The notes: generated by a model not told the origin, from the letters alone. A stretch of 64,000 nucleotides of DNA from Periplaneta americana (GCF_040183065.1 NC_091119.1:104336263-104400262); one strand, 5' to 3'; positions 11,822-24,392 are shown, counted from the stretch's first letter. Program-made: numbers and translations.

Positions 11822-14800
11822 GTGTGTCTGAAGTTAAATCACAACTCCAAATTTTGTTCACACTTAGTCTCAAATTATATTCAGTTACATCTTGAGTAAT
11901 AATACATATGGACAGGTTAGTATTACCAAACATTGCCAATTTCGCAGATTTCAGCTTTATAAAATACTTTCACAAAAAATTACACAAACCATTACGTACT
12001 ATACACCGAATTTCGTAATTCCGGCACATTTCCTTGTTGCCACCCCTTGGACACGTTGAGTCAGAGGATGATGAAGGGGAAGTTAATAATGGTCCGCCAC
12101 TACTGTTCAATAATTGTTTTATAAATTTGGAAGAAATTTGCTTTGGTGGCTCACGTAGCATTTTCTCACACCTGGACATATCTGTCCACGCCTTTCTGAC
12201 TACCTAAGGGGGCTTCTGAACTAATACGTAAAAAAAAAAAAAAAAGCGTAACAAGGCGCAAACACACACATCTCTAGATCGGAAGACAACTCCGCTCACC
12301 TTTCCGGCAGCCAATCAAGCCGTCGAGATCCACAGCCATCAACAAAATCAACAAATTAATCTACAAAATCGTAAACATAATATGCACCTCCATCAAAACA
12401 TTTATTAATTTAACATCACAAAGTGCACGTATGTATCAATTCTCAATAACTTCATTAACTTTAATTATATTTATTCATTAATTCTCAATTGCATTATATA
12501 TTATACTTGAATTGCATTGTATAATATTATATTATATTATATTCATGTATCAATTCTCTATTGCTTCATTACTTCAATTGAAATGCATTTATTATACATC
12601 TCCATATTAGCGTTAAGACTTAGTTATATTTACTTATATTTAACATTTAATAAAATTATGCTCCATTATGTTTACGATCACTACTGGCTGTTTCACTCTA
12701 GAACAAGGGGACGAATCCATTGCATGCGTCAATTCTGCTGTATGGATACCTTCTGTGACTTCATGAAATTCATATTCAAATCGCAGTATCCTCCGATTAA
12801 TTTATGTGAATATTTTCCAGGCTATTTCCGACTAGATGAAGAAGAGAAGAGAATTTTGTGTTCAGAAGGTACCCAGCTATTCTAACTAAACTAGTTAGGT
12901 CAGAGTTGTATGCCACACTCAACATTCAAAATCGAATGAAGAGTTTCAGCACTTAACTCTACCCTGACGCATGCCGATAGATTCAGTGAAGAGGTCGTAT
13001 TCATAGTTTAACAATAATTCCAATTATTAATCGTGATTATGTGTGTTATTTCATTCCAGAGTTATTTCTGTGCATTTTATCATGTTCCTCTTTTTACAAT
13101 GTTCTACCCAATTACACTTCACTGTATAGGGCCTACCAGTAATATTAGGAGTTTGATTTTAAGACATTTAAGTTGATAATTCACAAAATTTGGAAGAATT
13201 ATTACAGACCTCTTCACTATACTGCTTTATGTCCGCCTCTGGCTGAGCCGCATGGTTGCCAAGTCTCATACAGCCTGTCGCACTGCGCTACCAATGCAAC
13301 CCCGTACATTGGCACGTCTTACAATTAACATCCTGACAAAATAGAGGGTGCCTAACAACCTGACATGACAACGACGCGCGGAAAAGATGAAAACCACAAC
13401 ACAAACAAAACAATGCAGTACTACGTCCTTAATTGTGCAGTGACATCTCTAATCAGGCCAGCCAACTTGACGCTTAAGAACTAAAAACCCTACAGCGGAA
13501 CTACAACCACCTTGGAGAGATGGTTCGCGAATTTTTCTGAATGGTTCAGCCAGTGACCCTTACTGATCATAAAGCAGCAGAAAGTGACAAAATGTGCAAT
13601 CCTACTATTCGTAGAGATCTCGCAGGAGACCTTTTCAATTCGGCTGCAGTTGGAACGGGTAGTGAGTGAAGTCCACTTTAGTCTTGCGTTGGAACCTGAA
13701 AATAAAGACTTAGACATTTACCTATACGATTATTTATCAATGTCGTAAACCGCTTCCTAACGGGAGAGAAACTAATTTCATAATTATTTCATATTACCGG
13801 ACTTTTAAACATACAGCTACAATAAGCTCCGTGTCAGTGTTTTTTTTTTTTTTTTTTAAGATATTTGCGATTTATCCATGTAATTTTGTATTGTATTGTA
13901 TTGAATCCTAGACCTAGAATCTTTGAATTTATAAAAAAATTAGTAAAGAAATGCCCTCATCCAATTCATCCAAACCTTTGAAAATTAAAAAAAAATGTAT
14001 ATTAAGCACTTCGTTATTAATGAACATTTTAAACTATTTAATTTTTATTTACAATTTTAATTTTGTGTTGAATCCTCCCCTCCGTACAAAATCACTCTTT
14101 CAAGGGAATGCTAGAATTAAAACTAAAGAATGAATTAATAGTGGGCCTACATTAAGTAACCGAAAATATATTAACGGAAAATTTTAAGCAAAATTAATAT
14201 CTGATACACACTGCTAGTTAAGTGCACACTTCTATTATGTCCTAAGCGCAAGAATCTCTAACTGCAATAAAACCGGTCAAGTTTTCTGTACACCTGAACT
14301 TATGATTAGGTTTCTGTATGGCTCAAAATTATGTCAGACAGAAATTTATGCTTTCTTTTTGTTTATATATAGATCAAATTTAATATACAACAGCTTTACT
14401 GCATTCCTGAAATATTTGTTTTCAGGAGTTGAAATGTTTTGCATTTACATCAACTACGTTTTAAAAGAACAGTGTTCGAAAATATAGGATGCAGCTTACT
14501 TGGGGAATCCTCCGTTTTCCTGTTCAGAGTTCAGGATCTGTAGTACACATCGCTTGAAGTTGTCAGGCTGTCTGTTTCAGGATGTGTGATGCATATTCTG
14601 GAAGAGAAACGGTCAAAGAACAGTTAATGAAATACTGGTAAATCTAGAAAACGTTTGTCAATATGACAGACATCGAGGATCAACAAGAGGTTAGGTTTCG
14701 ATTTTGGAGGTTTTTGATTTGCCCTGCATTATGAGTTCTTTGGTAGGTTTCCAAGCTTGGGTAACGAGTTTGAGAGTCTACCCTGAAATTAAAAGCCACA

Positions 14801-16228
14801 TTCAAACAACGGGTAGTGTCATGTCCTTTCTTTGCTAAGGAATGTTTGTATCCATTGTGATTCGCCACATTGTAATCAATAAGCAACCTGAAAATTTAAG
14901 TTTTCTTCCTTAAGAGTCTCCGTAAAGCTCGGGTAGTATCATTTCTCGTTTACCATCACTAGAACACGAAGTGACGACAATAAAGCACATCGAAAGTAAT
15001 CCTGTCCATGTCAAAGCCTTTAACCTCTAAAAAAATAATTTGTAGTGTGGAAGAAGAGTATTTCTGTAGTGCTGACAATATAAAGTGCTTTATAAGACAC
15101 AGAAATAGGCTACTATCTTTCGCCAGTTTTGTGGAAGACATGTTTGGAACCACGTTTCTTTGAGCAGTTATCACAAATGGAAAATCAAAATGTATGCATC
15201 AATATTAATTAAAACTATTGATTTTAAGTCCGTAAGTTAAGATGAACTATTAATATCCTCTATATTTTAATGTTCTAGTGAACGTACAAAAAATCCAATT
15301 AATATTTCTGAAAATTTTGGAATAAATTGAAAAAATGTGCCAAATTTTTCCCGCAAATTAGTGAAAGGATTTGAACGACTTCTTATGAAGTCTGAAGATG
15401 TAATTTAAACTTCTTAACCAAGGTAATTTTCCTAGTTTAGTTTTGGAATCAATAATTTTGAAGTAGTAAAATTTTCGAATTCCTACACTGTCCTAGGAAA
15501 ATTACTTTAGTCTTCAAAAATATAGTTCTAGGCTTTCTAGAAAGATCCCTGTCCTTTCAAGAGTTTCCGAAAAAAATATTGGCATTAATATGTCTTAGTT
15601 TTCAATTTTTCCATCCAGACATCTGTCATCACTTACGGTGATTTCAATTCAATGTTAGGCCTACTTGAAAAAGTACCCGAAACTGAGGACTAATTACAGC
15701 AGCTCTTGTTTCATTATAATTTAACTTCTAAACGTAAAAAAAAGCTTTATTTTTGTATCTGAGTGACGATTGTGTATTTAATTTAAATTAAATTGGAACA
15801 CTTAATGGTCCATCATTATTTACTTTTAACTTTTATTGAATATGTAATGATTTACTATCATACATTATACATATTTAATTCAGATTGCTCCCAAAACATG
15901 TAGGCCAATCAAGACAGCGCTACTCTGAGTCTTGCGCTATGCTATAGATTATTATATCGGATGAATTAAGATGAAAATGCACTACTCACTCTTTATACTT
16001 GAGATGTGGCGACTCCATCTTCATGTCATATCTTACAGACCTCTTGTACTCTTCCCAGTTTAGTTGAATTCTCCCATGGAACAAAATTGAATTGTGTAAA
16101 TATAACGTTTAATTGCTGACTAGTACAACTTTTGCATGATGAAAGAAATTTTTTGCTTCTCACATAATGAGGCTAAACTGAGCACACTGTTCATTATCTG
16201 ATGTGAAGTGCGTATCAATTTCGGTTAA
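11822..16228. other. 4.4 kb without recognised genes
   Basis: Holds poly(A) (12232-12245) and poly(T) (13841-13858) tracts and degenerate AT repeats near 12420-12590. Short frames at 11970-12179 and 13490-13717 (both minus) follow acceptor-like sequences but resemble nothing known. I would not annotate a gene here. Confidence 0.4.
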
Positions 16229-16448
16229 TGCAATATTTTATTGTGAAGTTCATTTCTGGGCATCCAATCTCATTTCAATTTCTTAACGTCGTAGTCATTC
16301 CACCTAAACCCCCTTCTAGATTTCTCGAGAGAGTCGAGTGCAATATTTTATTGTGAAGTTCATTTCTGGGCATCCAATCTAATTTCAATTTATTAACGTC
16401 GTAGTCATTCCACCTAAACCCCCTTCTAGATTTCTCGAGAGAGTCGAT
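16229..16448. repeat. Tandem duplication, 2 x 110 bp
   Basis: Copies 16229-16338 and 16339-16448 differ at only two positions (C/A in CATTTCAATT versus AATTTCAATT, and TCTTAA versus TATTAA). This is a recent direct tandem duplication of non-coding DNA. Confidence 0.95.
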
Positions 16449-16688
16449 TAACTTCTAGCATGTTTTGAAAATTTTCTTAGGAAAATTGTGGTTTAAAGTT
16501 AATGAATACTGAAACAGTATTACGAATTATGATGATTGGAGAAGGAAACTACGTTCTTAACCATTTTAATTCATACGGACATATTAATTATCCGATATTT
16601 ATATAACAGAGTCCGGATTTTACAAGAAATTGAGAAATTTTTTCTGAAAAATTTCGAGCTAAATAGAATCGTACAGTCCTAGAAATGT

Positions 16689-16861
16689 TTTGTCGCACAT
16701 ACTTTGTAAATCCCAAAAGGGAGGCAGTGCACATGATCAGACATAACGAAACAGAACTAATTTTTATTACTTCAACTAGTCTACTTGTGAATCCGGTCGC
16801 TCATCCTCTGATCATGCGCACTGCCTCCTTTCTGGGACTTCGAAAATATCTGTGCGACAAA
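16689..16861. repeat. 173-bp foldback (inverted repeat)
   Basis: The left arm starts TTTGTCGCAC at 16689 and runs through GGGAGGCAGTGCACATGATCAGA. The right arm, ending TGTGCGACAAA at 16861, is its imperfect reverse complement, leaving about a 70-bp loop. It sits directly upstream of a tRNA-like element and may be part of it or a separate MITE. Confidence 0.75.
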
Positions 16862-16869
16862 CCTTTTTT

Positions 16870-17095
16870 TCTAAGATTGTACAGCTGTCAAAAGAAAAAG
16901 TGGCCGCTCTCCTGAAACAAAGTTCCCTCCGGGTATCTTCGCTACAATTCGAAGACAGGCGATGTTACATGTTGTTGGACCACGTTGCCTGATATCTACA
17001 GTTATAATTGAAGTATTCTGTGTGTTATCGATAGCATAATGGTAGCGTTCAGGCCTCTTATTCATGAGGTCCTGCGTTCGACTATAACCACGTGC
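16870..17095 (+). mobile_element. tRNA-derived SINE-like element (copy 1 of a family)
   Basis: A conserved module (GTACAGCTGTCAAAA, AAGTGGCC, GCGATGTTACA) is followed at about 17024-17090 by a tRNA-like segment. That segment has an A-box-like TAGCATAATGGTAGCG and a B-box-like CTGCGTTCGACTA, then T-rich sequence. The same upstream module recurs in reverse at 23920-24000. The tRNA part is degenerate and is not called a functional tRNA. Confidence 0.6.
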
Positions 17096-17489
17096 TTTTT
17101 ATGTTCTTTTTTGTTCTGTTTTTGAGAGAGACAAACTATACATAATGGCTCCTTTCACTTTTACGATTATTTTAGTAATTAACATCAGGTTCATTAATAT
17201 ATTATGCCATGACTATCATTATGATATTGTGGCTGCAAATGGAAAGAAAAAAGATATTATCAATAAAAATATCTTTCGTGGCATAAACAAAACAAATTTA
17301 CTGGTGTCGGCCTTAAAACATTCAAACAATTAAGCGTTCAAAAAACAAAACAAAAAGCCACAATTCAATATTTAGTCTATCTTCTTATCTCGATCATTTT
17401 GCAGTCGAGTGGGCATGGAATTGACTAGTCTTTGCAAATAGCGACTGTTTAAGACATGATATTCCAGGCATTCTGAACATACATAAGTG

Positions 17490-17519
17490 TTCAGTTCAGT
17501 TCAGTTCAGTTCAGTTCAG
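17490..17519. repeat. (TTCAG)6 microsatellite
   Basis: Six exact TTCAG units immediately precede the leader of the LINE at 17.5 kb, so they mark either its insertion site or its 5' end. Confidence 0.9.
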
Positions 17520-17583
17520 AAGCTCTGAGAGTGCAGACGGGTTTTTTGTATGCTCCGTGGTGCGAGTTACTACAGTCTTAACA

Positions 17584-18345
17584 ATGGGTAGAAACAAGGG
17601 TGCAAACTGTGAAGGAGGGAGTGGGAAGGATCAGGACAGTCAGATTATTTCCACACTCAAACTTATGTTTGAGGATCTTAAATCTTCAGTGCAGATGGAG
17701 GTGAATGAACTAAGAAAATCAGTTGAATTCATGTCTTCCAAGTTCGATAGTCTTAGAGAGGAATTGGCGCACACAAGACATGAACTCAACTCCACGCAGG
17801 AGGAGATGAAGAGGCTAGTGAAAGAAAATGACCATCTTAAGCAGGAAGTGAGTGATCTGCAGCAGTACACACGCAGAGACAATATAATGTTATTTGGAGT
17901 TCCGGAGGTCGATGAACAATCAACTTATGAAGTCATTGACCAAATATCGGAAGTCATAGGCGGTAGTGAATTGGTGCAACATGATGTAAGCATAGCACAT
18001 CGTATACCATCCAGGCCAGGAAAGACACGTCCTATTGTCATCCGCTTCACAAAGAGGAGAAGTCGTGATGAATGGCTCCAGCTGTTCAGGAACGAGGCCA
18101 AGAAAGACGACAGCGGCCCTGGGATTGCGACAAAGAAAGTCAACAGGGAACTTCCGGAAGGAAGAATCACAGCAGGTGACCAACTGACAGCAGTGACCAG
18201 AGACCTTTTGAACAAGACAAGGGATGCAGCACGACTGAAGAATTATAAATTTGTATGGACAAGAGACGGTAAGATATTTGCAAGAAAAGATGAAGCCAGC
18301 CCCGTGAGTAAAATCACTAATGTTGACGATGTAAATAATTTGTAA
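17584..18345 (+). CDS. LINE ORF1 protein: coiled coil plus RRM-like nucleic-acid chaperone, 253 aa
   Basis: ORF1 proteins of this type trimerise and coat element RNA. Residues about 20-110 form a heptad-rich coiled coil (MFEDLKSSVQMEVNELRKS and onward to EMKRLVKENDHLKQEV). This is followed by QYTRRDNIMLFGVPE and an RRM-like segment with SIAHRIP and RPIVIRFTKRRSRDEW, as in L1-type ORF1 (transposase_22-like) proteins. The frame is open further upstream to 17557 without an ATG, so I take the ATG at 17584. The 52-bp gap to ORF2 suggests translation from one bicistronic RNA. No defects seen. Confidence 0.85.
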   Translation: MGRNKGANCEGGSGKDQDSQIISTLKLMFEDLKSSVQMEVNELRKSVEFMSSKFDSLREELAHTRHELNSTQEEMKRLVKENDHLKQEVSDLQQYTRRDNIMLFGVPEVDEQSTYEVIDQISEVIGGSELVQHDVSIAHRIPSRPGKTRPIVIRFTKRRSRDEWLQLFRNEAKKDDSGPGIATKKVNRELPEGRITAGDQLTAVTRDLLNKTRDAARLKNYKFVWTRDGKIFARKDEASPVSKITNVDDVNNL

Positions 18346-18397
18346 ATACTATTGTGTCGTTAACCACGTTTAATTATACAATATAATTGACTTAAAA

Positions 18398-21371
18398 ATG
18401 GCTAGTAATACTATATTAAATGAAATCCATCAGTGCAAATTTAATAACAATAATAACACAATGGTTTTTAACGATTTACTTCACTGCAATGAGTATATTA
18501 CCAATATTCTATCAGATCTTAAAATATTTCACTTAAACATTCGTAGCATCAACAAAAATTTTTCCGAACTCTGTGTTTTACTTAATAATTTTTCCTTTTA
18601 CTTTGATATTATAGTTCTAACTGAAACCTGGCTTGATCATGACTCTGGCTATGATATTAATGGTTATAAAAAATTTGTTAAAAGTAATAAGTATAATAAA
18701 TGTGATGGTATAGTTGTATATTTCAAGGAAAACATCGTAGTGTCTTTAAGTGATATTGACATTTCCCATTGCAACGCTATACATTTTCAATTAACACTTA
18801 TTAATGATACTCTTGTTAACCTAACTGCAATTTACAGATCTCCAAAACTATGCAAAAATGAATTTCTGAAAAATTTTGAAAGCTTCTTGTCAATATACAA
18901 AGATTTAATCAACCATGTTATTCTTGGTGACATAAACATTCAAATTTTAGAAAATAGATTAGATAATTTTGGCAACACGTATTTAAATATCATGCATGAA
19001 TATGGATACGTGAAATACTTAAATTCCATTACTCGTCCATCATCCAATTCATGTCTTGACCATATTTTCCTAAAAACGGGAAATAACTTAAATTTTATAC
19101 CTGGAGTATATGCAAGCGCAATAACAGATCATTATATGACTTTTGCATTGTTGTCAATCAGTAATAAAAGTATTAGCAGAGAAGCCACTGAACCTTCGGA
19201 CAATTATAAGCTAATTATAAACCATAAAAGCCTATTATCAAATATTAATAATATTAATTGGGAATCTATATTCTACAATGAAGACGCAGATACATGTTTC
19301 GATAATTTTTATAAAATACTGTGTAACCTAATTTGTAAATATTCTAATCATGTCCCTCTCAAATTCTCAAGTAAGTACAAAAAAATTAAACCTTGGATTA
19401 CCACAGGTATTGTTAAATCAATACGATCTAGGGATAAGTTAGCTAAGCAAGTTAAACGAGACCAACAAAACAATGTTTTATTAAATTACTACAGAAAATA
19501 TAGAAATATTCTCACTAATGTAATAAGAAATCAGAGAATCAAATATTATTCTGAAAAATTTAACAAAAATAAAAATAATCCAAAGCAATTTTGGAAGACC
19601 ATAAACGAAGCTACTGACACCCAATGTAATAAAAATAGTATATTAAAGACAATTATAAGTCGAAATGGAATAATTGAAAATAAGGAAACTATCGCAAATG
19701 AATTTAACAATCATTTTACTAATGTAAGTCATGACATCGTATCTAATATAAAAAAGAAAGTATTTGGTACTCATCACTATAAGCTTTATAATAAAAGTAT
19801 ATCATCTATGTTTATGTTTCCTGTAAACGAATGTGAAATCATTAATATTGTAAACAGTTTAAAAAATAATGTGGCTCCTGGTATTGATGGTATTACAACA
19901 AATACCCTGAAACTTATTATCGAAGCTATTTCTAAACCACTTGCCTTTATATTTAATTTGTACATATCTCAAGGTGTATTTCCCTCAGCCCTAAAACATG
20001 CTGTGGTGATACCAATTCACAAGTCTGGTGACAAAAGTAATCTTAATAATTACAGACCCATTTCACTATTACCCAGTCTCTCTAAGGTATTTGAAAAATG
20101 TATTAAAAACACGGTTAATAACATTTTTAGAAAAAAAAAATAAACTACTAAATGATAATCAATTTGGTTTCAGAAAATATTTGTGCACTGATGATGCTAT
20201 TATGGCAGTTACCTCAAAAATAATTCAAGAATTAGATGTAGGAAATAAATGTCTAGGAATTTTTCTAGACTTACAAAAAGCTTTCGATACGGTCAATCAC
20301 AGTATACTTTTGAATAAAATGGATAGATTAGGAATTAATGGAATTGCTTTGAAATTATTTAAATCTTACTTAAGTAACAGAACTCAAGCAACTAAAATAA
20401 ATGATCACCTTAGTAAATCACGTAACATTGATATAGGTGTACCTCAGGGGACGATTTTAGGTCCTGTTTTGTTTTTAATATATATCAACGATTTACTTAA
20501 AATTGACATTGAGAAATATTCTGGTACTCTGTATTCTTATGCTGATGATACTGTGGTTATATTTAGCGGTTCGAGTTGGAATGAAACTTATCAAAATTCT
20601 AACAGTGGTATTAATATTATCAAAGAATGGCTGGATGCTCACTTACTTTCTTTGAACGTTTCTAAAACAAAATTAATACCATTTTCATTAACATCACATG
20701 GCCTTGAGCAACTAGAAATAAATAATAATATAAGTATAACTATACATGATTGTAACCTACCTACTTGCTCATGTAACGCTTTGAGTATATCCTCACAAGT
20801 TAAATATTTAGGCATTATTATTGACCAACATTTAAAATGGGACAAGCATATCTCCTTTCTGTGCAACAGATTGCGTAAAACAATCCACAAATTTTCCATT
20901 CTACGCTCTTATTTACCTGTTTATGTTCTGCGTACTGTGTACTTAGCTCTGTTTCAATCAATAATTCAGTATGGTATTTTAGGTTGGGGAGGAATGGCAA
21001 AATCGACTCTCCGTCCTTTAAATCTGCTCCAAAAAAGAATTATCAAAATTTGTCTATATAAACCTTTTGATTACCCAACAAAATTAATTTTTCAGGAATT
21101 TGGCGTATCAAATCTAGAACAAATTTATAAACAAAAATTGCTGATTTACTTCCATAAAAACCACAATAAATTTAAATATGATCCTCATGAATACCAGACG
21201 AGACAAAACTACAGTTTCTTTCTAAATACTCCCAAATGCCACACAACTGCTGGATTAAAACACAGCAGAAATTTTGGACCCAAAATATATAATACATTAA
21301 TTAGAGCTTACCCTGAGCTAAGTACACTTAACACACATAGATTTAAGAAACAAATCAGATTAATTATTTAA
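18398..21371 (+). pseudogene. LINE ORF2: endonuclease and reverse transcriptase, one frameshift
   Basis: The endonuclease shows LNIRSINKNFSEL, VLTETWL, ILGDINIQIL, CLDHIFLK and AITDHYM. RT motifs follow: NVAPGIDGI, NYRPISLLPSLSKVFEK, QFGFRKY, FLDLQKAFDTVNHSILL, VPQGTILGPVLFLIYINDL, SYADDTVVIF (catalytic), and VKYLGIIID. The first frame ends at 20143, while the homologous sequence continues in a +1 frame to 21371. The shift falls in the A5 run at 20105-20109, consistent with one extra A (or an assembly error), since residues on either side align without loss. Otherwise the roughly 990-residue protein is intact, so this copy is young. Confidence 0.88.
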
Positions 21372-21618
21372 TTGTTTATGCCAATTGAGTTAAAATTGTT
21401 ACTCTAATATTCATGTACTTCTGTATTTTCTATTTGTATATAGACCCTGTTATTACATGCTGTATATATTTTACCATTTATTAATGTGATTGTGCTCAAT
21501 GAACTCTCGTAATTTTGTGATATATTTTGTGTAACTGATCTGAACTGCGCCCGAGCACGAGCTTCTGCTCTTTCGGGCTGCAATGCCTAATGTAGCTCAA
21601 GTGTATAGTATTAATAAA

Positions 21619-21733
<115 letters not shown>

Positions 21734-21774
21734 AGGATTAAATCTACTGTAAGAAATTTATACTAATAATAAAT

Positions 21775-22215
21775 CTGTTCTGTCCATGGGCAGGTCTTTC
21801 ATTGCAAACCCAGCAATCTCCAATCTTTCCTATTTTCTGTCTTCCTCTTAGTCTCCGCATATGATCCACATATCCTAATGTCGTCTATTATTCTTTTCAA
21901 CCAGAGACCCAACCAATAACTTTTTATCTTTCTAATCAGTTTCAGCATCATTCTTTCTTCACTCACTTTTTCAAACAATTTTATTTCTTATTCTATCTGT
22001 CCACTTCACACGCACCGTTCTTCTCCACATCCACATTTCAAATGCTTCAATTCGTTTCACTTCATTACGTCGTAATGTTCATGTTCCTTCCCCATACAAT
22101 GCCACACTCCACACAAAGCACTTCACTAGTCTCTTCCTTAGTTCTTTTTCCAGAGGTCCGCAGAAGATCCTTCTTCTATTAAAAGCTTCCTTTGTTCATG
22201 TTTGCAGTTTTTCTT
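21775..22215 (-). pseudogene. LINE reverse-transcriptase C-terminal relic (family shared with 56.99 kb)
   Basis: On the minus strand, broken frames read MWMWRRTVRVKWTDRIRN and continue with several stops, matching the segment at 56990-57430. The product is the C-terminal tail of an endonuclease/RT LINE protein. It is truncated at both ends and carries multiple stops. It directly abuts the (TTA)n tail of the neighbouring LINE. Confidence 0.7.
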
Positions 22216-22292
22216 GGGGAGGATAGGCCTAAATGCGGTAACATCCCGTTGCTTTCCGCACACCACTATCTCTTTCGCATCTTATTAAATTC

Positions 22293-22445
22293 CAGGGGGC
22301 CCAAGCGTGGAGATGAGGAGAGTGGATTCGACTAATTGGGCCCTCCGGACTTCACCGAAAGTCACGGCAAGGGTTAAATATTAATTCTATCGGGATGTTT
22401 GACCCTATCAGAGATCGGGAAATCTCAATTAGCCTTTGCCCCCTG
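22293..22445. other. Unassigned GC-richer block bounded by CAGGGGGC / GCCCCCTG
   Basis: A 153-bp block starts CAGGGGGC and ends GCCCCCTG, resembling hAT-like termini, but the flanking 8-mers do not match. It is GC-richer than its surroundings. It may be a MITE fragment. Confidence 0.3.
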
Positions 22446-22527
22446 CATCCTGGACTAGCTTCTACGAATCATCAGAAAATCTTAGAGTGTGATTGGGCCA
22501 ATTTTTCCGAAAATGTTTCCACACTTT

Positions 22528-22615
22528 TGCCCTCGTAGCTCAGCGGACGAACGTCGGAATTTAGATGTCAACGTCTCAGGTTCAATTCCTCGTTACTCCT
22601 TTTCATTTTATTGTG
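22528..22615 (+). repeat. tRNA-like module
   Basis: CTCGTAGCTCAGCGGACGA resembles a tRNA A-box region and GGTTCAATTCC a B box; T-rich sequence follows. Stem pairing is incomplete, so this is a tRNA-derived SINE head or tRNA relic, not a functional tRNA. Confidence 0.55.
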
Positions 22616-22699
22616 GTTCAAGATAGTATAATGTAATAATACAAAAAGAAAAACTAATAACAGTATTATGCAACTGGATTTTTCCAAACCTAATATTAA

Positions 22700-23090
22700 A
22701 TTTATGTTATTTATATCGCTAAAGAACGATTACAATATAAATAACTTGAATATTATTTATACAGTATCACTAAAGAACGCTAACACAATATAAATGATAA
22801 ATATCGGTTTGTTTAATTAATATAAGATATTATATAATACGTATTTAATTATCTAAATAAAATAACCTATTTTACAAAGAAAGATATTTATTTGTGCTAT
22901 AATATTTACTTACATAAAATAGAGATTATTTATATTGCGAAAGAACAATAACAATATAAATAACTTTAATATTATTTTATAATGCTAATGAAGGAAAACA
23001 ATATAAATGATAACTTTAATATTATTTATATCGCTAAAGAACGATAACAATATAAAAAACGTGAATATTATTCATATCGGAATTTCACAG
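22700..23090. repeat. Degenerate ~50-bp minisatellite, block 1
   Basis: Repeated GCTAAAGAACGATAACAATATAAAT-type units occur at about 22716, 22770, 22934, 22985 and 23031, with a more degenerate interval near 22800-22920. The same unit resumes at 23610. Confidence 0.75.
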
Positions 23091-23094
23091 ATTT

Positions 23095-23605
23095 ATTACA
23101 GATGTATTTAAGAAATTGTAGAAGAATAGTAATTAGTAACAGTGTCCTATTTATTCTTCTTGGTGCCAAATTTGTAACTTTTAAAAGTGTGGTTACTATG
23201 TTGAAGTGTATGTATTGCAACGGATGCTTGATTTGTTATGTGAGTCAGTTATGGGATGCTTGATGTCGTCGCAATGTCGTAATTATAGTTTGATTGTGTC
23301 TGTGTGACTATTGTGTATTAATTTATGATGTATAGTACGGAAAGCTGCATATTTGTGTTATAGAAGTGTTACGTATGTGTGTTAATGTTTTTGTATGTTT
23401 CAAATTGATAACTGATATTTGTTTTGCAATCGCAATGCCTAATTTACGGATTGTTTATGTTTTGTTTACATCGCGTAAGCTAATTTAATTTTCTTTTCCA
23501 TTTCTCTTTATGCTTATCTTTTTTGTGTATAAAACTATAGCCCTAACATACATATGTAAAATAGGGCTAACCCCCATTGGAGATACTGTAGCTACAATAG
23601 TAATA
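23095..23605 (+). mobile_element. Probable truncated LINE 3' end inserted in the minisatellite
   Basis: This 500-bp stretch lacks the flanking minisatellite unit. It ends with AGGGCTAACCCCCATTGG, GTAGCTACAATAG and an (AAT)-type tail, like 3' UTRs of insect CR1-like LINEs. The family assignment rests on memory of such tails. No coding sequence is recognised. Confidence 0.45.
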
Positions 23606-23609
23606 ATTA

Positions 23610-23790
23610 TTATTCATATCGTTATAAAACGATAACAGAATACAAATGATGACTTTAATTTTATTCATATCTCTAAAGAACGATAACAAAATATAAATAA
23701 CGTGATATCCATAAAGAACGATAACTGGATATAAATGATAATTTGAATATCATTTACATCGCTAAAGAACGATTAAAAAATAAAATGAGA
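23610..23790. repeat. Degenerate ~50-bp minisatellite, block 2
   Basis: Four more units (about 23620, 23671, 23712, 23759) share AAAGAACGATAAC with block 1. Confidence 0.75.
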
Positions 23791-24095
23791 ACTTAAAGAA
23801 GGCCCGAACCCAGAACCTTTGAATCATTAAACCAGCACTCTACCGCTGGTCTGCGAGGAGCAGATATGGAACACTTTCATAGTTCCGGAACTGCTTGTAC
23901 AAGCACATGCATCGTGTAACATCGCCGCGACCCGAAGTGGACTTTGAAAATATTCGTTGTTCACGAGTGGGGCCACTTGTTTTTTTTTTTGACAGCTGTA
24001 CATGCTAATGTACAGTTTCCCTGGAAAAGGATGAGACGATTGAATATTCCTAAGTCTCAGATGTAAGACACTGCGCATGATCGGAGACCAGAGCA
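23790..24095 (-). mobile_element. tRNA-derived SINE-like element (copy 2)
   Basis: Read on the minus strand: GATCATGCGCAGTG, TTTCCCTGG, GTACAGCTGTCAAAA, AAGTGGCC and GCGATGTTACA, then a tRNA-like end at about 23870-23800 with CAGCGGTAGAGTGCTGG and GTTCTGGGTTCGGGCC. The upstream module matches 16805-17000, whereas the tRNA-like part differs. Confidence 0.65.
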
Positions 24096-24308
24096 CCGAT
24101 ACACAAGATAACGAATATTGAGTTACTTAAATTCAGGCTATTTGGTTTGTTACTAGCATTGTTCCGAAATTCAATTAAAAAACTGCAAAAAATATGATAA
24201 TATTACGTAAATAAAAGATAAATATATACATAAATCGTGTAGTTAAATCGACAATGGACCTTCATGACTAGATCGACACTCCGCACAGAAAGGAAAGCTT
24301 TCATGTCG

Positions 24309-24392
24309 TTTCCATAGCTCAGACGGTAAGACTTCTGCGTGTTGTGTAGAAGAGTGCGAGTTCGATTCTTAGTCTACACAACAATTTTTTTT
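24309..24392 (+). repeat. tRNA-like module followed by T9
   Basis: CCATAGCTCAGACGGTAAGAC (A-box-like) and GAGTTCGATTC (B-box-like) are followed by a run of nine T, a Pol III terminator-like signal. Arm pairing is imperfect. No SINE body is evident. Confidence 0.55.

Noticed and set aside
12280-12290. AGATCGGAAG, the start of a common sequencing adapter (also at 48498)
   Set aside because: The following bases do not match the adapter, and at 48498 it is part of the transposase coding sequence (CPDRKTF), so it is chance.
16685-16915. Short frame across the 16.7-kb foldback
   Set aside because: Both arms of the foldback contribute to it, and no homology is seen.
22293-22445. hAT MITE bounded by CAGGGGGC and GCCCCCTG
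   Set aside because: The flanking 8-mers (TTAAATTC and CATCCTGG) do not match, so no target duplication supports it; kept only as an unassigned block.
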